Source of the DNA: Candidatus Fukatsuia endosymbiont of Tuberolachnus salignus
Lineage (GTDB): Bacteria > Pseudomonadota > Gammaproteobacteria > Enterobacterales > Enterobacteriaceae
Assembly: GCF_964030845.1 (NCBI RefSeq)
Contig: NZ_OZ034983.1
Location: 558,001 to 622,000 of the forward strand
Length of the DNA stretch: 64,000 nucleotides
Direction of reading: 5' to 3'
The notes beneath the pieces are model-generated. The model ran no database searches. It was not told the DNA's origin and saw nothing but the letters and a program-made list of their open reading frames with translations. Position numbers and translations under genes: made by a program. Shown here one piece after another: positions 9,114 through 17,917 of the stretch (its first letter is position 1; each line of letters begins with the position of its first letter).

Positions 9114-9200
9114 ACTCATCTTTAGCTCGTTTGGATTATTTTTTTACGTTGTAATTAAAATTAAAACGCATAGCTATATCACTTTCTTTTCTTTCTTCGC

Positions 9201-9293
9201 TATAGATGCGCAATTTAATTTTGATCGCCTAACGGATACATTGAGGAGCAAATCTACGGAGTGGCTAATATTTGTGTGCTAATCAAAATTAAG
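9201..9293. repeat. R4 repeat, copy 1 (93 bp)
   Basis: The sequence from TATAGATGCGCAATTTAATT to GCTAATCAAAATTAA matches 15846-15938 in inverse orientation over its whole length with few differences. The inverted ends share TTAATTTTGAT. It is a small non-autonomous element. Confidence 0.7.
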
Positions 9294-9455
9294 TCTCTTA
9301 ATTACATAAATTGATGTACCATGCAAGCATGGTTTATCCATTGAAATTTTGCCAACATGTTTTGGAAGTCATTATGTACGCCGATGGACACACTTCATGA
9401 TGGAAAACAGGTCTGGGTAGAAAAGAACTTGATCCAGATCTAATCTGACAGGAAA

Positions 9456-9471
9456 CTGTATATATAACCAG
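9456..9471. promoter_or_regulatory. LexA-box-like site
   Basis: CTGTATATATAACCAG fits the SOS operator pattern CTG-N10-CAG with an alternating TA core. It lies 100 bp upstream of hemB, which is not a known SOS gene; no other gene follows it. It may be the relic of a lost SOS gene or chance in AT-rich DNA. Confidence 0.35.
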
Positions 9472-9571
9472 TAATTTTCAGGTCGAGTTTGAGCTACTAC
9501 AGCAGGTTAAAGCTTGCGTAAATTCTGACTGATAACGCTACTTGCCGAGTTTAATAAGTGGGGAGAGAAAA

Positions 9572-10594
9572 ATGAGTGATGTATTCCCTGGCCTTTTTCC
9601 TGGCCGCCGTATGCGACGTATACGGCGTTATGATTTTAGCCGTCGTTTGATGGCTGAAAATCAACTGACGGTAAATGACCTTATTTATCCAGTCTTTGTC
9701 ATGGAAGGTGTTAATCGCCAACAAGCCGTTTCTTCTATGCCGGATGTATCGCGCATGACCATCGATCGACTGTTAAAAGAAGCGGAAACTATTGCCAGAT
9801 TGGATGTTCCTATTATTGCTCTCTTTCCAATGATTGAAACGAATCTGAAATCTCTAGAAGCGAAAGAAGCTTATAATCCAAGAGGATTAATACAACGCAC
9901 TATTCGTGAACTTAAAAAAGCGTTCCCGGAGTTAGGAATTTTAACTGATGTGGCGCTGGATCCCTATACAACTCATGGTCAAGATGGCGTGATTGATAAG
10001 CATGACTATGTAGTAAATGACGAAAGTAAAAAAATACTGGTACTTCAGGCACTTTCTCATGCTGAGGCCGGAGCCGATATTGTGGCGCCCAGTGATATGA
10101 TGGATGGGCGTATTGCTGCTATTCGTAACCAATTAGAAGCTCAAAATTGGGTTAATATGCAGATTATGGCGTATTCAGCGAAATATGCTTCCTGTTATTA
10201 TGGTCCTTTTCGCGATGCTATTGGTTCAAGTAAGAATCTACAAGCTGGGGATAAAAGAACCTATCAGATGGATCCTGCTAACAGCGACGAAGCATTGCAT
10301 GAAATCGCTCAGGATCTGCAAGAAGGTGCCGATATGGTGATGGTTAAACCGGGTATGCCTTATCTGGATGTAGTGCGACGCGTTAAAGATACCTTTAAAG
10401 TGCCAACGTTTGCCTACCAAGTTTCCGGGGAATATGCCATGCATAAGGCAGCAATTGCAAACCATTGGTTGCAGGAGAAACCAACTATCATGGAATCATT
10501 GCTATGTTTTAAACGCGCCGGTGCGGATGGCGTGCTAACCTATTTCGCAAAACAAGCGGCACAGTGGTTATATGACGAAAAAATGCAGCCTTAA
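9572..10594 (+). CDS. hemB: Delta-aminolevulinic acid dehydratase (porphobilinogen synthase)
   Basis: HemB condenses two 5-aminolevulinate molecules to porphobilinogen in haem and sirohaem synthesis, in the cytosol as an octamer. The ATG at 9572 is preceded by GGGGAG; an upstream in-frame TTG is unlikely. The 340-residue protein has both active-site lysines: K204 in S-A-K204-Y-A-S and the Schiff-base K259 in M-V-K259-P-G-M-P. The metal loop reads D126-V-A-L-D-P-Y-T-T-H-G-Q-D-G, with Asp in place of the three zinc cysteines of E. coli HemB, so this is the magnesium-type enzyme known from Pseudomonas and related forms. It stands alone, between two direct copies of repeat R5. Confidence 0.95.
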   Translation: MSDVFPGLFPGRRMRRIRRYDFSRRLMAENQLTVNDLIYPVFVMEGVNRQQAVSSMPDVSRMTIDRLLKEAETIARLDVPIIALFPMIETNLKSLEAKEAYNPRGLIQRTIRELKKAFPELGILTDVALDPYTTHGQDGVIDKHDYVVNDESKKILVLQALSHAEAGADIVAPSDMMDGRIAAIRNQLEAQNWVNMQIMAYSAKYASCYYGPFRDAIGSSKNLQAGDKRTYQMDPANSDEALHEIAQDLQEGADMVMVKPGMPYLDVVRRVKDTFKVPTFAYQVSGEYAMHKAAIANHWLQEKPTIMESLLCFKRAGADGVLTYFAKQAAQWLYDEKMQP

Positions 10595-10731
10595 TCGTTA
10601 TTAGCGACCTACGCAAAAAGAAATACCCAACTAAACTGAGCTAAAATTTTATTGAACGATCGACAGGGAGTAGAGGTGAAATTAACAGGTTTAAATTACT
10701 GTCAACACCTTCTGTCGATCCCAATAAATCA

Positions 10732-10835
10732 TATAGCAGGCGCCATGTAACGTGATCACTTTTGTTAATAAATATTATTTAATATCAATATGTTATTGCT
10801 AATTTTTATAATCAACTTATACGGCGCCTGCTATA
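10732..10835. repeat. R5 repeat, copy 2 (104 bp)
   Basis: A direct copy of 9010-9113 with perfectly matching ends TATAGCAGGCGCC and GGCGCCTGCTATA. It ends one base before the IS110 transposase remnant. Confidence 0.75.
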
Positions 10836-10836
10836 A

Positions 10837-10985
10837 GTGGGTGTTGATGTTGCCAAATTAAAATTCGATGTTGCAGTATGGGTTGAGAGAAAAAAATACA
10901 AAATAAAGGTCTTTCCAAATACCCCCCTTCTGGATTCACCTACTTGTTAAAGTGGCTGGCTGTTTACTGCGATTATTAGTTAATA
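10837..10985 (+). pseudogene. IS110-family transposase N-terminal remnant
   Basis: It reads V-G-V-D-V-A-K-L-K-F-D-V-A-V-W and then K-V-F-P-N-T-P. This is the N-terminal RuvC-like DEDD motif (first Asp in G-V-D-V-A-K) and the F-x-N-T-x-x-G-F block of IS110 transposases. A frameshift near 10930 gives S-G-F-T-Y-L-L-K-W-L and then a stop. Only about 50 residues survive. Confidence 0.65.
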
Positions 10986-11100
10986 GCGTTGGTGCGCCTT
11001 CTAAAGGATGTAGGAAAATCGACAGTCAGTGATTGGTGATGTAGTTCACCCCCTCCGCTGATTGAAATCATTTTTGCACTGCATCTACATTTTGCTTGCT

Positions 11101-11154
11101 GTGTTCCAGGTGCTTTTGTTTCGTATAACGAACTACGGTTTTGCAAGAAATCTA
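11101..11154. repeat. R1 partial (right half) at sanA 3' end
   Basis: It ends CGGTTTTGCAAGAAATCTA. Its last three bases, read on the minus strand as TAG, are the sanA stop codon. Confidence 0.65.
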
Positions 11155-11889
11155 ATGATTTTTTTGCTTTTCTGCTGCCAATTCATTCTCTAATTCGACT
11201 AATTGCTCAGGAGATACTGCTGGATATCCTTGAGCGTCACTGGGAATAATATGTACTGTCGGTATTGGGATGGTTGGGCCGAGAAAACGTGGCTCTCGCT
11301 TGAAAATATAGAGATCAGTAAAGGTAGCCAGACGGGCAAACGTTTCACGCACCCTGACTGAAAGCAGGTTTTTAGGGGAAGGGGTAGCATAACATTGCGC
11401 TTGAATACCCATATGAAGCGCAATAAATAGCGCTCGTTCGCAATGAAAACGCTGTGTAATAATAATAAAATCATTAGTATCAAATACTTTGTGTGTTCGC
11501 ACAATAGAATCTAATGTCCGAAATCCGGCATAATCCAGTACGATATCGGCTGGGGCAACCCCAGCTTTGATGAGATCACGACGCATGGTTCGTGGTTCGT
11601 TGTAGTTTTTTTGTGCGTTATCACCGCTGAGCAGTAAGTAGCTTACTTTCCCACTGTTGTAAGCATTTAACGCCCCTTGCATACGATACCGGTAAAATTG
11701 GTTAATCACTCCGATGCGGTAATATTTTGCGGTGCCCAATACTACACCCACCTCTCGATGTGGTAGTAGTTGTACTTCTTCGTAGATATAAGGCGCTGTT
11801 TTCCAGCTTATCCAACGGTCAAACACAATCGCCAATACCGTTAAAAACCCAATCATGACTAGCAGACTAATTATTAAGCGTTTCCACAT
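11152..11889 (-). CDS. sanA: SanA, inner-membrane DUF218 protein
   Basis: A 245-residue protein (E. coli SanA 239) with one N-terminal membrane segment (about 5-24) and a periplasmic DUF218 domain: V-G-V-V-L-G-T-A-K-Y near 48, L-L-L-S-G-D-N near 84, and D-S-I-V-R-T near 127. In E. coli SanA is needed for vancomycin exclusion at high temperature and bears on envelope barrier function; its chemistry is unsettled. The C-terminus runs directly into an R1 repeat that supplies the stop codon, so the last residues may differ from the ancestral ones. No close partner gene; maeA lies upstream on the same strand, 66 bp away across a partial R1. Confidence 0.9.
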   Translation of the reverse strand: MWKRLIISLLVMIGFLTVLAIVFDRWISWKTAPYIYEEVQLLPHREVGVVLGTAKYYRIGVINQFYRYRMQGALNAYNSGKVSYLLLSGDNAQKNYNEPRTMRRDLIKAGVAPADIVLDYAGFRTLDSIVRTHKVFDTNDFIIITQRFHCERALFIALHMGIQAQCYATPSPKNLLSVRVRETFARLATFTDLYIFKREPRFLGPTIPIPTVHIIPSDAQGYPAVSPEQLVELENELAAEKQKNH

Positions 11890-11909
11890 TATAAGCCTTC
11901 GTGTATTAG

Positions 11910-11945
11910 ACCTCTTTCAAAACCGTAGCGAGTGATGTGTATGAT
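11910..11945. repeat. R1 partial between sanA and maeA
   Basis: TTAGACCTCTTTCAAAACC followed by GTAGCGAGTG resembles one end of R1 only. It separates sanA from the maeA stop. Confidence 0.5.
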
Positions 11946-11955
11946 CCTGATGTTA

Positions 11956-13653
11956 TCAAAATGATGTCCGTTTGTATGTACGGTATTGTGCTTGCCAGCA
12001 GTTGCCTTTGATAGATTCGGTCAAAGCTTCTGGTGCGTTTATTGTCGCAACGCCTTCTGATTGTGCTACTTTAGCTACTTCTAGTGCAATATGTTTTGAT
12101 ACTTCCTGAATATTATCAATGTTTGGTAGTAGTGCCCCTTCTCCTGTGCTCGCCAATGGTGAACACTGAGCTAAAGCACGGCTGGCAGCCATTAACATGC
12201 CATCAGTAATTTTGCTCGCTTTTGATGCCAGTACACCAAGCCCAATTCCTGGAAAAATATAAGCATTATTACATTGAGCAACAGGATAAATCTGTCCTTT
12301 ATAGTAGACTGGAGGGAATGGGCTACCGGTGGCAACGAGTGCGTTACCCTCTGTCCAGGTAATAATATCTTCAGGTCGAGCTTCGATACGAGAGGTTGGG
12401 TTGGATAGCGGCATAATGATAGGGTGTTGACAATGACGGTACATCTCGCGGATAAGTTCTTCGTTAAATAACCCCGGCTGACCGGAGACACCAATCAATA
12501 CGGTAGGTTTAGCGTGGCGTACCACATCTAATAAAGAAATAGTTTCGGTTTGCGGGCCCCAGCCGTGTAAATTATCGCTTTTTTGTACCAGTTTACGTTG
12601 AAAATCCCGCACATCAGACAGCTTGTCCGTCAATAAGCCTGCGTGGTCTACCATGAAGACACGTGCACGCGCTTTCATTTCACTTAAGCCTTCTAATACC
12701 ATCTGTGCGACAATCTGTTCAGCAATACCACAACCTGCGGAGCCCGCACCGAGGAAAGTGACAGTTTGATCGCACAATCTGATACCCACTGCCTGACTCG
12801 CAGCAATCAGGCTACCAAGAGTGACTGCAGCTGTGCCCTGAATATCATCGTTAAAGCAGCATAGTTTATCACGATAGCTATTTAATAGAGGGGTAGCGTT
12901 CTCTTGGGCAAAATCTTCAAACTGTAACAATACTTTAGGCCAGCGGCGTTTTACTGCCTGAATAAACGCATCAACAAAAGCATTATATTCATCACCACGA
13001 ATACGCGGATGTTTCCAGCCCATATACAGTGGATCTTGTAAACAATCTTGATTGTTAGTGCCAACATCGAGCACTACCGGCAAAGTGTAAGCAGGGCTTA
13101 TACCTGCGCAGGCAGTATAGAGCGAAAGTTTGCCGATAGGGATCCCCATGCCACCGATTCCTTGGTCACCCAAGCCAAGAATACGCTCGCCGTCAGTGAC
13201 GACTATCACCTTAACCTTTTGTTTCGTCGCATTTTGTAACATATCATCAATACGATCACGATTTGGATAAGAGATAAACAACCCACGTGCGCGTCTATAG
13301 ATAGCCGAAAAATTTTGGCAGGCTTTACCAACAGTCGGAGTATAGATAATCGGCATCATCTCACTGAGGTGAGCATTCAATAGGCGATAAAAGAGTGTTT
13401 CGTTAGTGTCCTGAATATTCCGTAAATAGATATGCTTATCATCGTCGTTTTTAAATTCTTGATATTGCTGATAAGCACGTGCAACTTGTTCTTCGATCGT
13501 TTCTACTTTTTCGGGAAGCAAACCATGAAGATTAAAATGATTGCGCTCATCTTCGGTAAAGGCACTGCCTTTATTCAACAACGGAAATTCCAGTAGGATC
13601 GAGCCGGCGTAGGGAATGTATAGCGGGCGTTTACTGTCGTATTCATGTACCAT
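11956..13653 (-). CDS. maeA: NAD-dependent malic enzyme
   Basis: Converts malate to pyruvate and CO2 with NAD+. At 565 residues it has exactly the length of E. coli MaeA and is colinear with it. It shows the N-terminal malic domain (I-Y-T-P-T-V-G-K-A-C near 105; I-V-V-T-D-G-E-R-I-L-G-L-G-D-Q-G near 150) and the NAD-binding domain (F-L-G-A-G-S-A-G-C-G-I-A near 300), with the metal-binding E-D-F-A and F-N-D-D-I-Q-G-T blocks intact. Together with mdh and gltA in this window it indicates retained central carbon metabolism. Transcribed alone; a full R1 repeat lies 80 bp upstream. Confidence 0.96.
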   Translation of the reverse strand: MVHEYDSKRPLYIPYAGSILLEFPLLNKGSAFTEDERNHFNLHGLLPEKVETIEEQVARAYQQYQEFKNDDDKHIYLRNIQDTNETLFYRLLNAHLSEMMPIIYTPTVGKACQNFSAIYRRARGLFISYPNRDRIDDMLQNATKQKVKVIVVTDGERILGLGDQGIGGMGIPIGKLSLYTACAGISPAYTLPVVLDVGTNNQDCLQDPLYMGWKHPRIRGDEYNAFVDAFIQAVKRRWPKVLLQFEDFAQENATPLLNSYRDKLCCFNDDIQGTAAVTLGSLIAASQAVGIRLCDQTVTFLGAGSAGCGIAEQIVAQMVLEGLSEMKARARVFMVDHAGLLTDKLSDVRDFQRKLVQKSDNLHGWGPQTETISLLDVVRHAKPTVLIGVSGQPGLFNEELIREMYRHCQHPIIMPLSNPTSRIEARPEDIITWTEGNALVATGSPFPPVYYKGQIYPVAQCNNAYIFPGIGLGVLASKASKITDGMLMAASRALAQCSPLASTGEGALLPNIDNIQEVSKHIALEVAKVAQSEGVATINAPEALTESIKGNCWQAQYRTYKRTSF

Positions 13654-13733
13654 CAGCTTGACTCTCAGAGGTTATTGGATCGCTGCGTTCCACAGCGATC
13701 AAGTAAATGAAAGAATAGATTTATTAGACTTCT

Positions 13734-13867
13734 TGCATAACCTACTACGTGGCGTGAATTCGGCGTTACGCGGTGCTCGCAATCCTCATGTATCGCATGT
13801 TAACGAGGGTTGCTGTGCTCTGATGCCTTGACTTCACATAACAAATGACGGTTTTGCAAGAAGTCTA
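13734..13867. repeat. R1 repeat, full copy between maeA and metG
   Basis: Ends are TAGACTTCTTGCATAACC and the inverse GGTTTTGCAAGAAGTCTA. The inner part contains GGTGCTCGCAATCCTCATG, shared with other R1 copies. It lies 22 bp past the metG stop, just where the lost C-terminal domain of MetG would be encoded. Confidence 0.8.
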
Positions 13868-13888
13868 TTGTGAAACCTCCCGATCATC

Positions 13889-15547
13889 TCATTTTTTGAG
13901 GTTTTCTTTCGATGCACTAACCAGTTGGTCAATTTTATCTAAATCGATACGGTTAAACAGTGCGTGGAAACCATTAATTTTATGGTTTAATAGTGGCTTT
14001 TCTATATTATTCCAAGTCAATTCAATATTTAAAAAGGCTTCACTGCGTGTTATTAAGGCTGGCATGACCGGTTTAAGATAAGTCATCAATATGCGAAACA
14101 GGTTGATCCCCATTGAACAGACGGCTTGTAGCTCGCTAGCACGATCGGCCTCTTTTGCAATCACCCAAGGAGCCTGCTTGTCTACGTAACGATTAGCCGA
14201 ATCAGCCAGTTCCATAATCTTACGTATAGCTTTACCATTTTCTCGGCTATTATATGCTTCTGCAATAATTAAAGATGAATTTATAAAAGTTTTATATAGA
14301 TTAGGCTCAGCCAGATGATCGGCTAATTTGCCAGCAAATGTTTTATTGATAAAACTGGCATTACGTGCAGCTAAATTGACTACTTTATTGACGACATCTG
14401 TATTAACTCGTTGCACGAAATCTTCTAGATTTAGATCAATATCCTCAATAGAGGAAGATAACTTCGCCGCATAGTAATAACGTAGACAATCAGCATCTAA
14501 ATAAGCTAGATAGGTACTGGCTTTAATAAAAGTACCTCGGGATTTGGACATTTTTTCGCCATTAACCGTGACATAACCATGCACAAACAGGTTAGTCGGC
14601 TTACGGAAACGACTGCCTTGTAACATTGCCGGCCAAAATAAACTATGGAAATAAACAATGTCTTTGCCGATAAAGTGATATAAATCAGTGGTTGAGTCTT
14701 CATGCCAGAACTCATCAAAATCCAGATCATGGCGCTTATCACAGAGGTTTTTAAATGCGCTCATATAACCGATGGGTGCATCTAACCAAACGTAGAAATA
14801 TTTACCCGGTGTATCTGGCACTTCAAAACCAAAATAGGGTGCGTCACGAGTTATATCCCACTGCTGCAGACCAGATTCAAACCACTCTTGCATTTTATTG
14901 GCGACTTGTTCCTGTAACGTACCAGAACGAATCCAAGCTTGTAGCATGTCACTGAAAGCAGGCAAATCGAAGAAAAAATGTTCAGATTCACGCATGATTG
15001 GTACTGTATCGGAAACAACGGATTTTGGATCGATCAGCTCAGTCGGGTTGTAAGTGGCGCCACAACTCTCGCAATTATCACCATACTGATTTGGCGATTT
15101 ACATTTTGGGCAGGTCCCTTTTACAAAGCGATCAGGCAGGAACATGCCTTCTTGCGCATCGTATAACTGTGAGATAGTACGATTCTTGATATAACCGTTA
15201 TCTTTCAGACGGCGATAAATCAGGCTTGATAACTCCCGACTTTCCTCGCTATGCGTGGAGTGATAATTGTCATAACTGATGGCAAATCCGGCAAAATCCT
15301 GTTGGTGTTCTTGGTTGATTTCAGCAATCATTTGTTCCGGCGTTACACCCAACTGCTGTGCTTTCAACATGATAGGTGTGCCGTGGGCATCATCAGCACA
15401 GATAAAATAAACGTGGTGACCACGCATTCGCTGGTAACGAACCCAGATATCTGCTTGGATGTGCTCGAGCATATGACCGAGATGAATAGAACCGTTAGCG
15501 TAGGGTAGTGCGCACGTCACCAGTATTTTTTTCGCGACTTGAACCAT
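13889..15547 (-). CDS. metG: Methionyl-tRNA synthetase lacking the C-terminal tRNA-binding domain
   Basis: Charges tRNA-Met with methionine. The N-terminal Rossmann core has the HIGH-type signature (P-Y-A-N-G-S-I-H-L-G-H), the zinc knuckle C-P-K-C ... C-E-S-C (about 145-161) and K-M-S-K-S (near 335), followed by the helical anticodon-binding domain. The frame stops after L-V-S-A-S-K-E-N-L-K-K at residue 552, whereas E. coli MetG continues to 677 with an OB-fold dimerisation domain. The truncation point matches the boundary at which E. coli MetRS is known to remain active as a monomer. An R1 repeat begins 22 bp downstream, so the lost domain was probably removed by an R1-associated deletion. 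Essential gene, so presumably functional. Confidence 0.95.
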   Translation of the reverse strand: MVQVAKKILVTCALPYANGSIHLGHMLEHIQADIWVRYQRMRGHHVYFICADDAHGTPIMLKAQQLGVTPEQMIAEINQEHQQDFAGFAISYDNYHSTHSEESRELSSLIYRRLKDNGYIKNRTISQLYDAQEGMFLPDRFVKGTCPKCKSPNQYGDNCESCGATYNPTELIDPKSVVSDTVPIMRESEHFFFDLPAFSDMLQAWIRSGTLQEQVANKMQEWFESGLQQWDITRDAPYFGFEVPDTPGKYFYVWLDAPIGYMSAFKNLCDKRHDLDFDEFWHEDSTTDLYHFIGKDIVYFHSLFWPAMLQGSRFRKPTNLFVHGYVTVNGEKMSKSRGTFIKASTYLAYLDADCLRYYYAAKLSSSIEDIDLNLEDFVQRVNTDVVNKVVNLAARNASFINKTFAGKLADHLAEPNLYKTFINSSLIIAEAYNSRENGKAIRKIMELADSANRYVDKQAPWVIAKEADRASELQAVCSMGINLFRILMTYLKPVMPALITRSEAFLNIELTWNNIEKPLLNHKINGFHALFNRIDLDKIDQLVSASKENLKK

Positions 15548-15952
15548 AAAAGGATTACTTAACCATGAGGTAATTAAAGGATGTTGGATGTTAACCGATC
15601 GTGTTGTGAGTCGCTAGCTGTAGTATCCGGTTAGAGTCGCCGTTGGTCTGTATGTTCACAACGACTGTGAAGAGACAGGTTCTTGGGTACCTACGAAAAA
15701 TCATCATATTTTGTGTGGTATCTCGCATTTTTTTAGCTGTTTTCTGATGTTACATTAATACTTTTCGATTCATCACGTAATCTCATTATCTTTTTGTCCG
15801 CAAAAAGTAGCGATGAGGCAGAATAGAGCGTATATGGCTGTACGATTTAATTTTGATTAGCACACAAATATGAGTCACTCCGTATATTTATTCCTCCATG
15901 TATCCGTTAGGCAATCAAAATTAAATTGCGCAGCTATACAAGGGAGAGCATT
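15548..15952. other. metG-comM divergent intergenic region
   Basis: 405 bp holding both promoters. The only recognised element is an R4 repeat (15846-15938), which reaches to 15 bp before the comM start. I see no other gene. Confidence 0.5.
15846..15938. repeat. R4 repeat, copy 2 (93 bp)
   Basis: Inverse-orientation copy of 9201-9293. It sits between the comM promoter region and its Shine-Dalgarno (AGGGAG, 15941-15946). Confidence 0.7.
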
Positions 15953-17481
15953 ATGTCATTGGCGATTATTTACACCCGTGCGACCCTCGGGATACAGGCT
16001 CCTCTGGTTACCGTCGAAGTACATATTAGTAACGGGTTACCCAGCTTCGCTTTAGTTGGGTTGGCTGAGACCACAGTAAAGGAAGCACGTGATCGGGTGC
16101 GTAGTGCTCTTATTAACAGCGGTTTTTCCTTTCCCTGTAAACGTATTACTGTCAGCCTGGCACCGGCGGATCTACCCAAAGAGGGGGGCGTTATGATCTG
16201 CCTATCGCTATAGCAATACTGGCGGCTTCAGAACAGATCCCAAACGACACATTATGCCACTATGAATTTATTGGAGAGTTAGCACTTTCTGGAGCATTAC
16301 GTTGCGTTAATGGCACCATACCGACAGCCCTTGCGTGTGTGAAAAATGGGCGACAGCTGATACTACCCGTCGCCAATGGTGCTGAAATGGCGTTGATCCC
16401 CGAAGGAAATATCTTCGCCTTGGAACATTTATTAGAGGTCTGTGGATTTTTACAGGGGAAGAAAAACCTGCGACCGATGGTAAGCAATATTAGTGAACTG
16501 GAAGATCGACAGGATACTCATGCTGATTTACAAGACGTCATTGGTCAGTATCAGGCCAAACGCGCACTTGAAATTGCTGCTGCCGGCGGACATAACCTGT
16601 TACTTTTAGGTCCCCCAGGCACTGGAAAAACAATGTTGGCTAGCCGGCTTACTAGTCTTTTACCACCGTTAACCAACGAAGAAGCACTAGAGACGGCCTC
16701 TATTACTGGTTTGTTACACATTCATGATCACTTAACACGGTGGCACAAGCGCCCTTTTCGAGCACCACATCATAGTGCATCTTTAGCTGCACTGGTTGGA
16801 GGAGGCTCTTTGCCTCGTCCAGGAGAAATTTCACTGACACATAACGGGGTGTTGTTTCTTGATGAATTACCTGAATTTGAACGCCGAGTGCTAGATGCAT
16901 TGCGTGAGCCACTCGAAGCGGGTGAGATTATCATCTCCCGGGCAACGGCTAAGGTCTGTTTCCCTGCTAAAGTACAGCTCATCGCCGCTATGAATCCGAG
17001 CCCAAGCGGTCATTATCAGGGTGTTCATCATCGTGCACAACCACAACAGATTTTGCGTTATTTATCAAAAATTTCTGGCCCTTTTTTAGACAGATTTGAT
17101 CTGTCGATAGAAGTTCCTCTATTGCCTGCCGGTCTATTACAAATGCAGAAAAATCAAGGGGAAAGTAGTATTACAGTCAAGCAGCGTGTACTACAGGCTA
17201 GACAGTGTCAATTAGATCGAGCGGGTAAAATAAATGCACAGCTTACGAGTCGAGAAGTTGCGCTGTTTTGTCGTGTGACACCACAAGATGCCAAGTTCCT
17301 CGAGCACGCACTACTTACCCTTGGTCTTTCGGTACGTGCTTGGCATCGTATTTTAAAAGTGGCGCGAACGCTGGCTGATCTAGCACAGCAAGATGATATT
17401 CAAAAAAATCATCTTGCAGAGGCGCTGAGCTATCGTTGTATGGATCGTCTGCTCTTACAATTACATAAGAATTTGATTTGA
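15953..17481 (+). pseudogene. comM: ComM/YifB AAA+ helicase, frameshifted
   Basis: ComM is a hexameric AAA+ branch-migration helicase that helps integrate DNA in transformation and recombination. From ATG 15953 the N-terminal domain reads normally to L-P-K-E-G-G (residue about 80), then the frame is lost in a run of six G (16185-16190) and stops at 16213. One extra base would restore R-Y-D-L-P-I-A-I and the rest, which is open to 17481 and includes Walker A G-P-P-G-T-G-K-T, Walker B F-L-D-E-L and the Mg-chelatase C-terminal domain. Total length (about 509 codons) matches E. coli (506). The single lesion in a homopolymer could be a true pseudogene, a slippage switch or a sequencing error. Confidence 0.85.
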
Positions 17482-17508
17482 CAGACTACTCGTTTACATT
17501 AGGTTTAG

Positions 17509-17660
17509 GAACTTGTTCGAAATCTTTTGTGCTCGCCGTGTTTTGGTCAAGTAATTCGTCAAAAACGCACTCAACATGCTCATTTACTCTCTGTAAACTG
17601 CGCTTTTTCGCGCGTTTTTTCCTCGTCTGAGCGTCGTTCAAGAAGATTTGGAACAGGTTC
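17509..17660. repeat. R2 repeat, copy 1 (152 bp)
   Basis: Its ends are near-inverse: GAACTTGTTCGAAATC and GATTTGGAACAGGTTC. An inner region contains GCGCTTTTTCGCGCG. It is the inverted, same-length twin of 18275-18426. Confidence 0.8.
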
Positions 17661-17917
17661 TAAGGTCTCGGTGATCGATATGTCTGACTCCTGCAATCGG
17701 TAAGATATGATTGATGAATGAGGTGAGAATTATCCACGAATGGAGTTGTGTGACATTTTGGCGTTAAGCGAAGTGGTTATTATTATCGATGTAAAAAAAG
17801 GCAACGTAGAAGGAAATCCAAAGCAGATGAATTTTCTTTGTTTATCGGACGGGAGTTGCATATAACGTAAAGATTCAGTACCTTTATGCTAGTTAAAGAT
17901 ATTCTTAAAATAACGTA

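Larger units (their letters stand above)
8472..9571. other. Gene-poor region upstream of hemB
   Basis: It holds a PIN-domain pseudogene (8678-8866), an R5 repeat (9010-9113), an R4 repeat (9201-9293) and a LexA-box-like site (9456-9471). A 64-codon minus-strand frame at 8843-9037 overlaps the R5 repeat and matches nothing recognisable. The remainder is AT-rich and shows no gene. Confidence 0.5.
10595..11151. other. Intergenic stretch with inverted repeat, R5 copy, IS110 remnant and R1 half
   Basis: After hemB, a 9-bp inverted repeat (GATCGACAG at 10658-10666, CTGTCGATC at 10712-10720) with inner GGTG/CACC could fold as a long hairpin, though no T-run follows. R5 (10732-10835) comes next, then an IS110 fragment, about 100 bases without recognisable features, and half an R1 repeat reaching the sanA stop codon. 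Confidence 0.5.

Noticed and set aside
10658..10720. Long hairpin after hemB as terminator or integron-type attachment site
   Set aside because: Stem arms are only 9 bp with a long loop, there is no T-run and no integron core sites; listed only as a curiosity in the intergenic entry.
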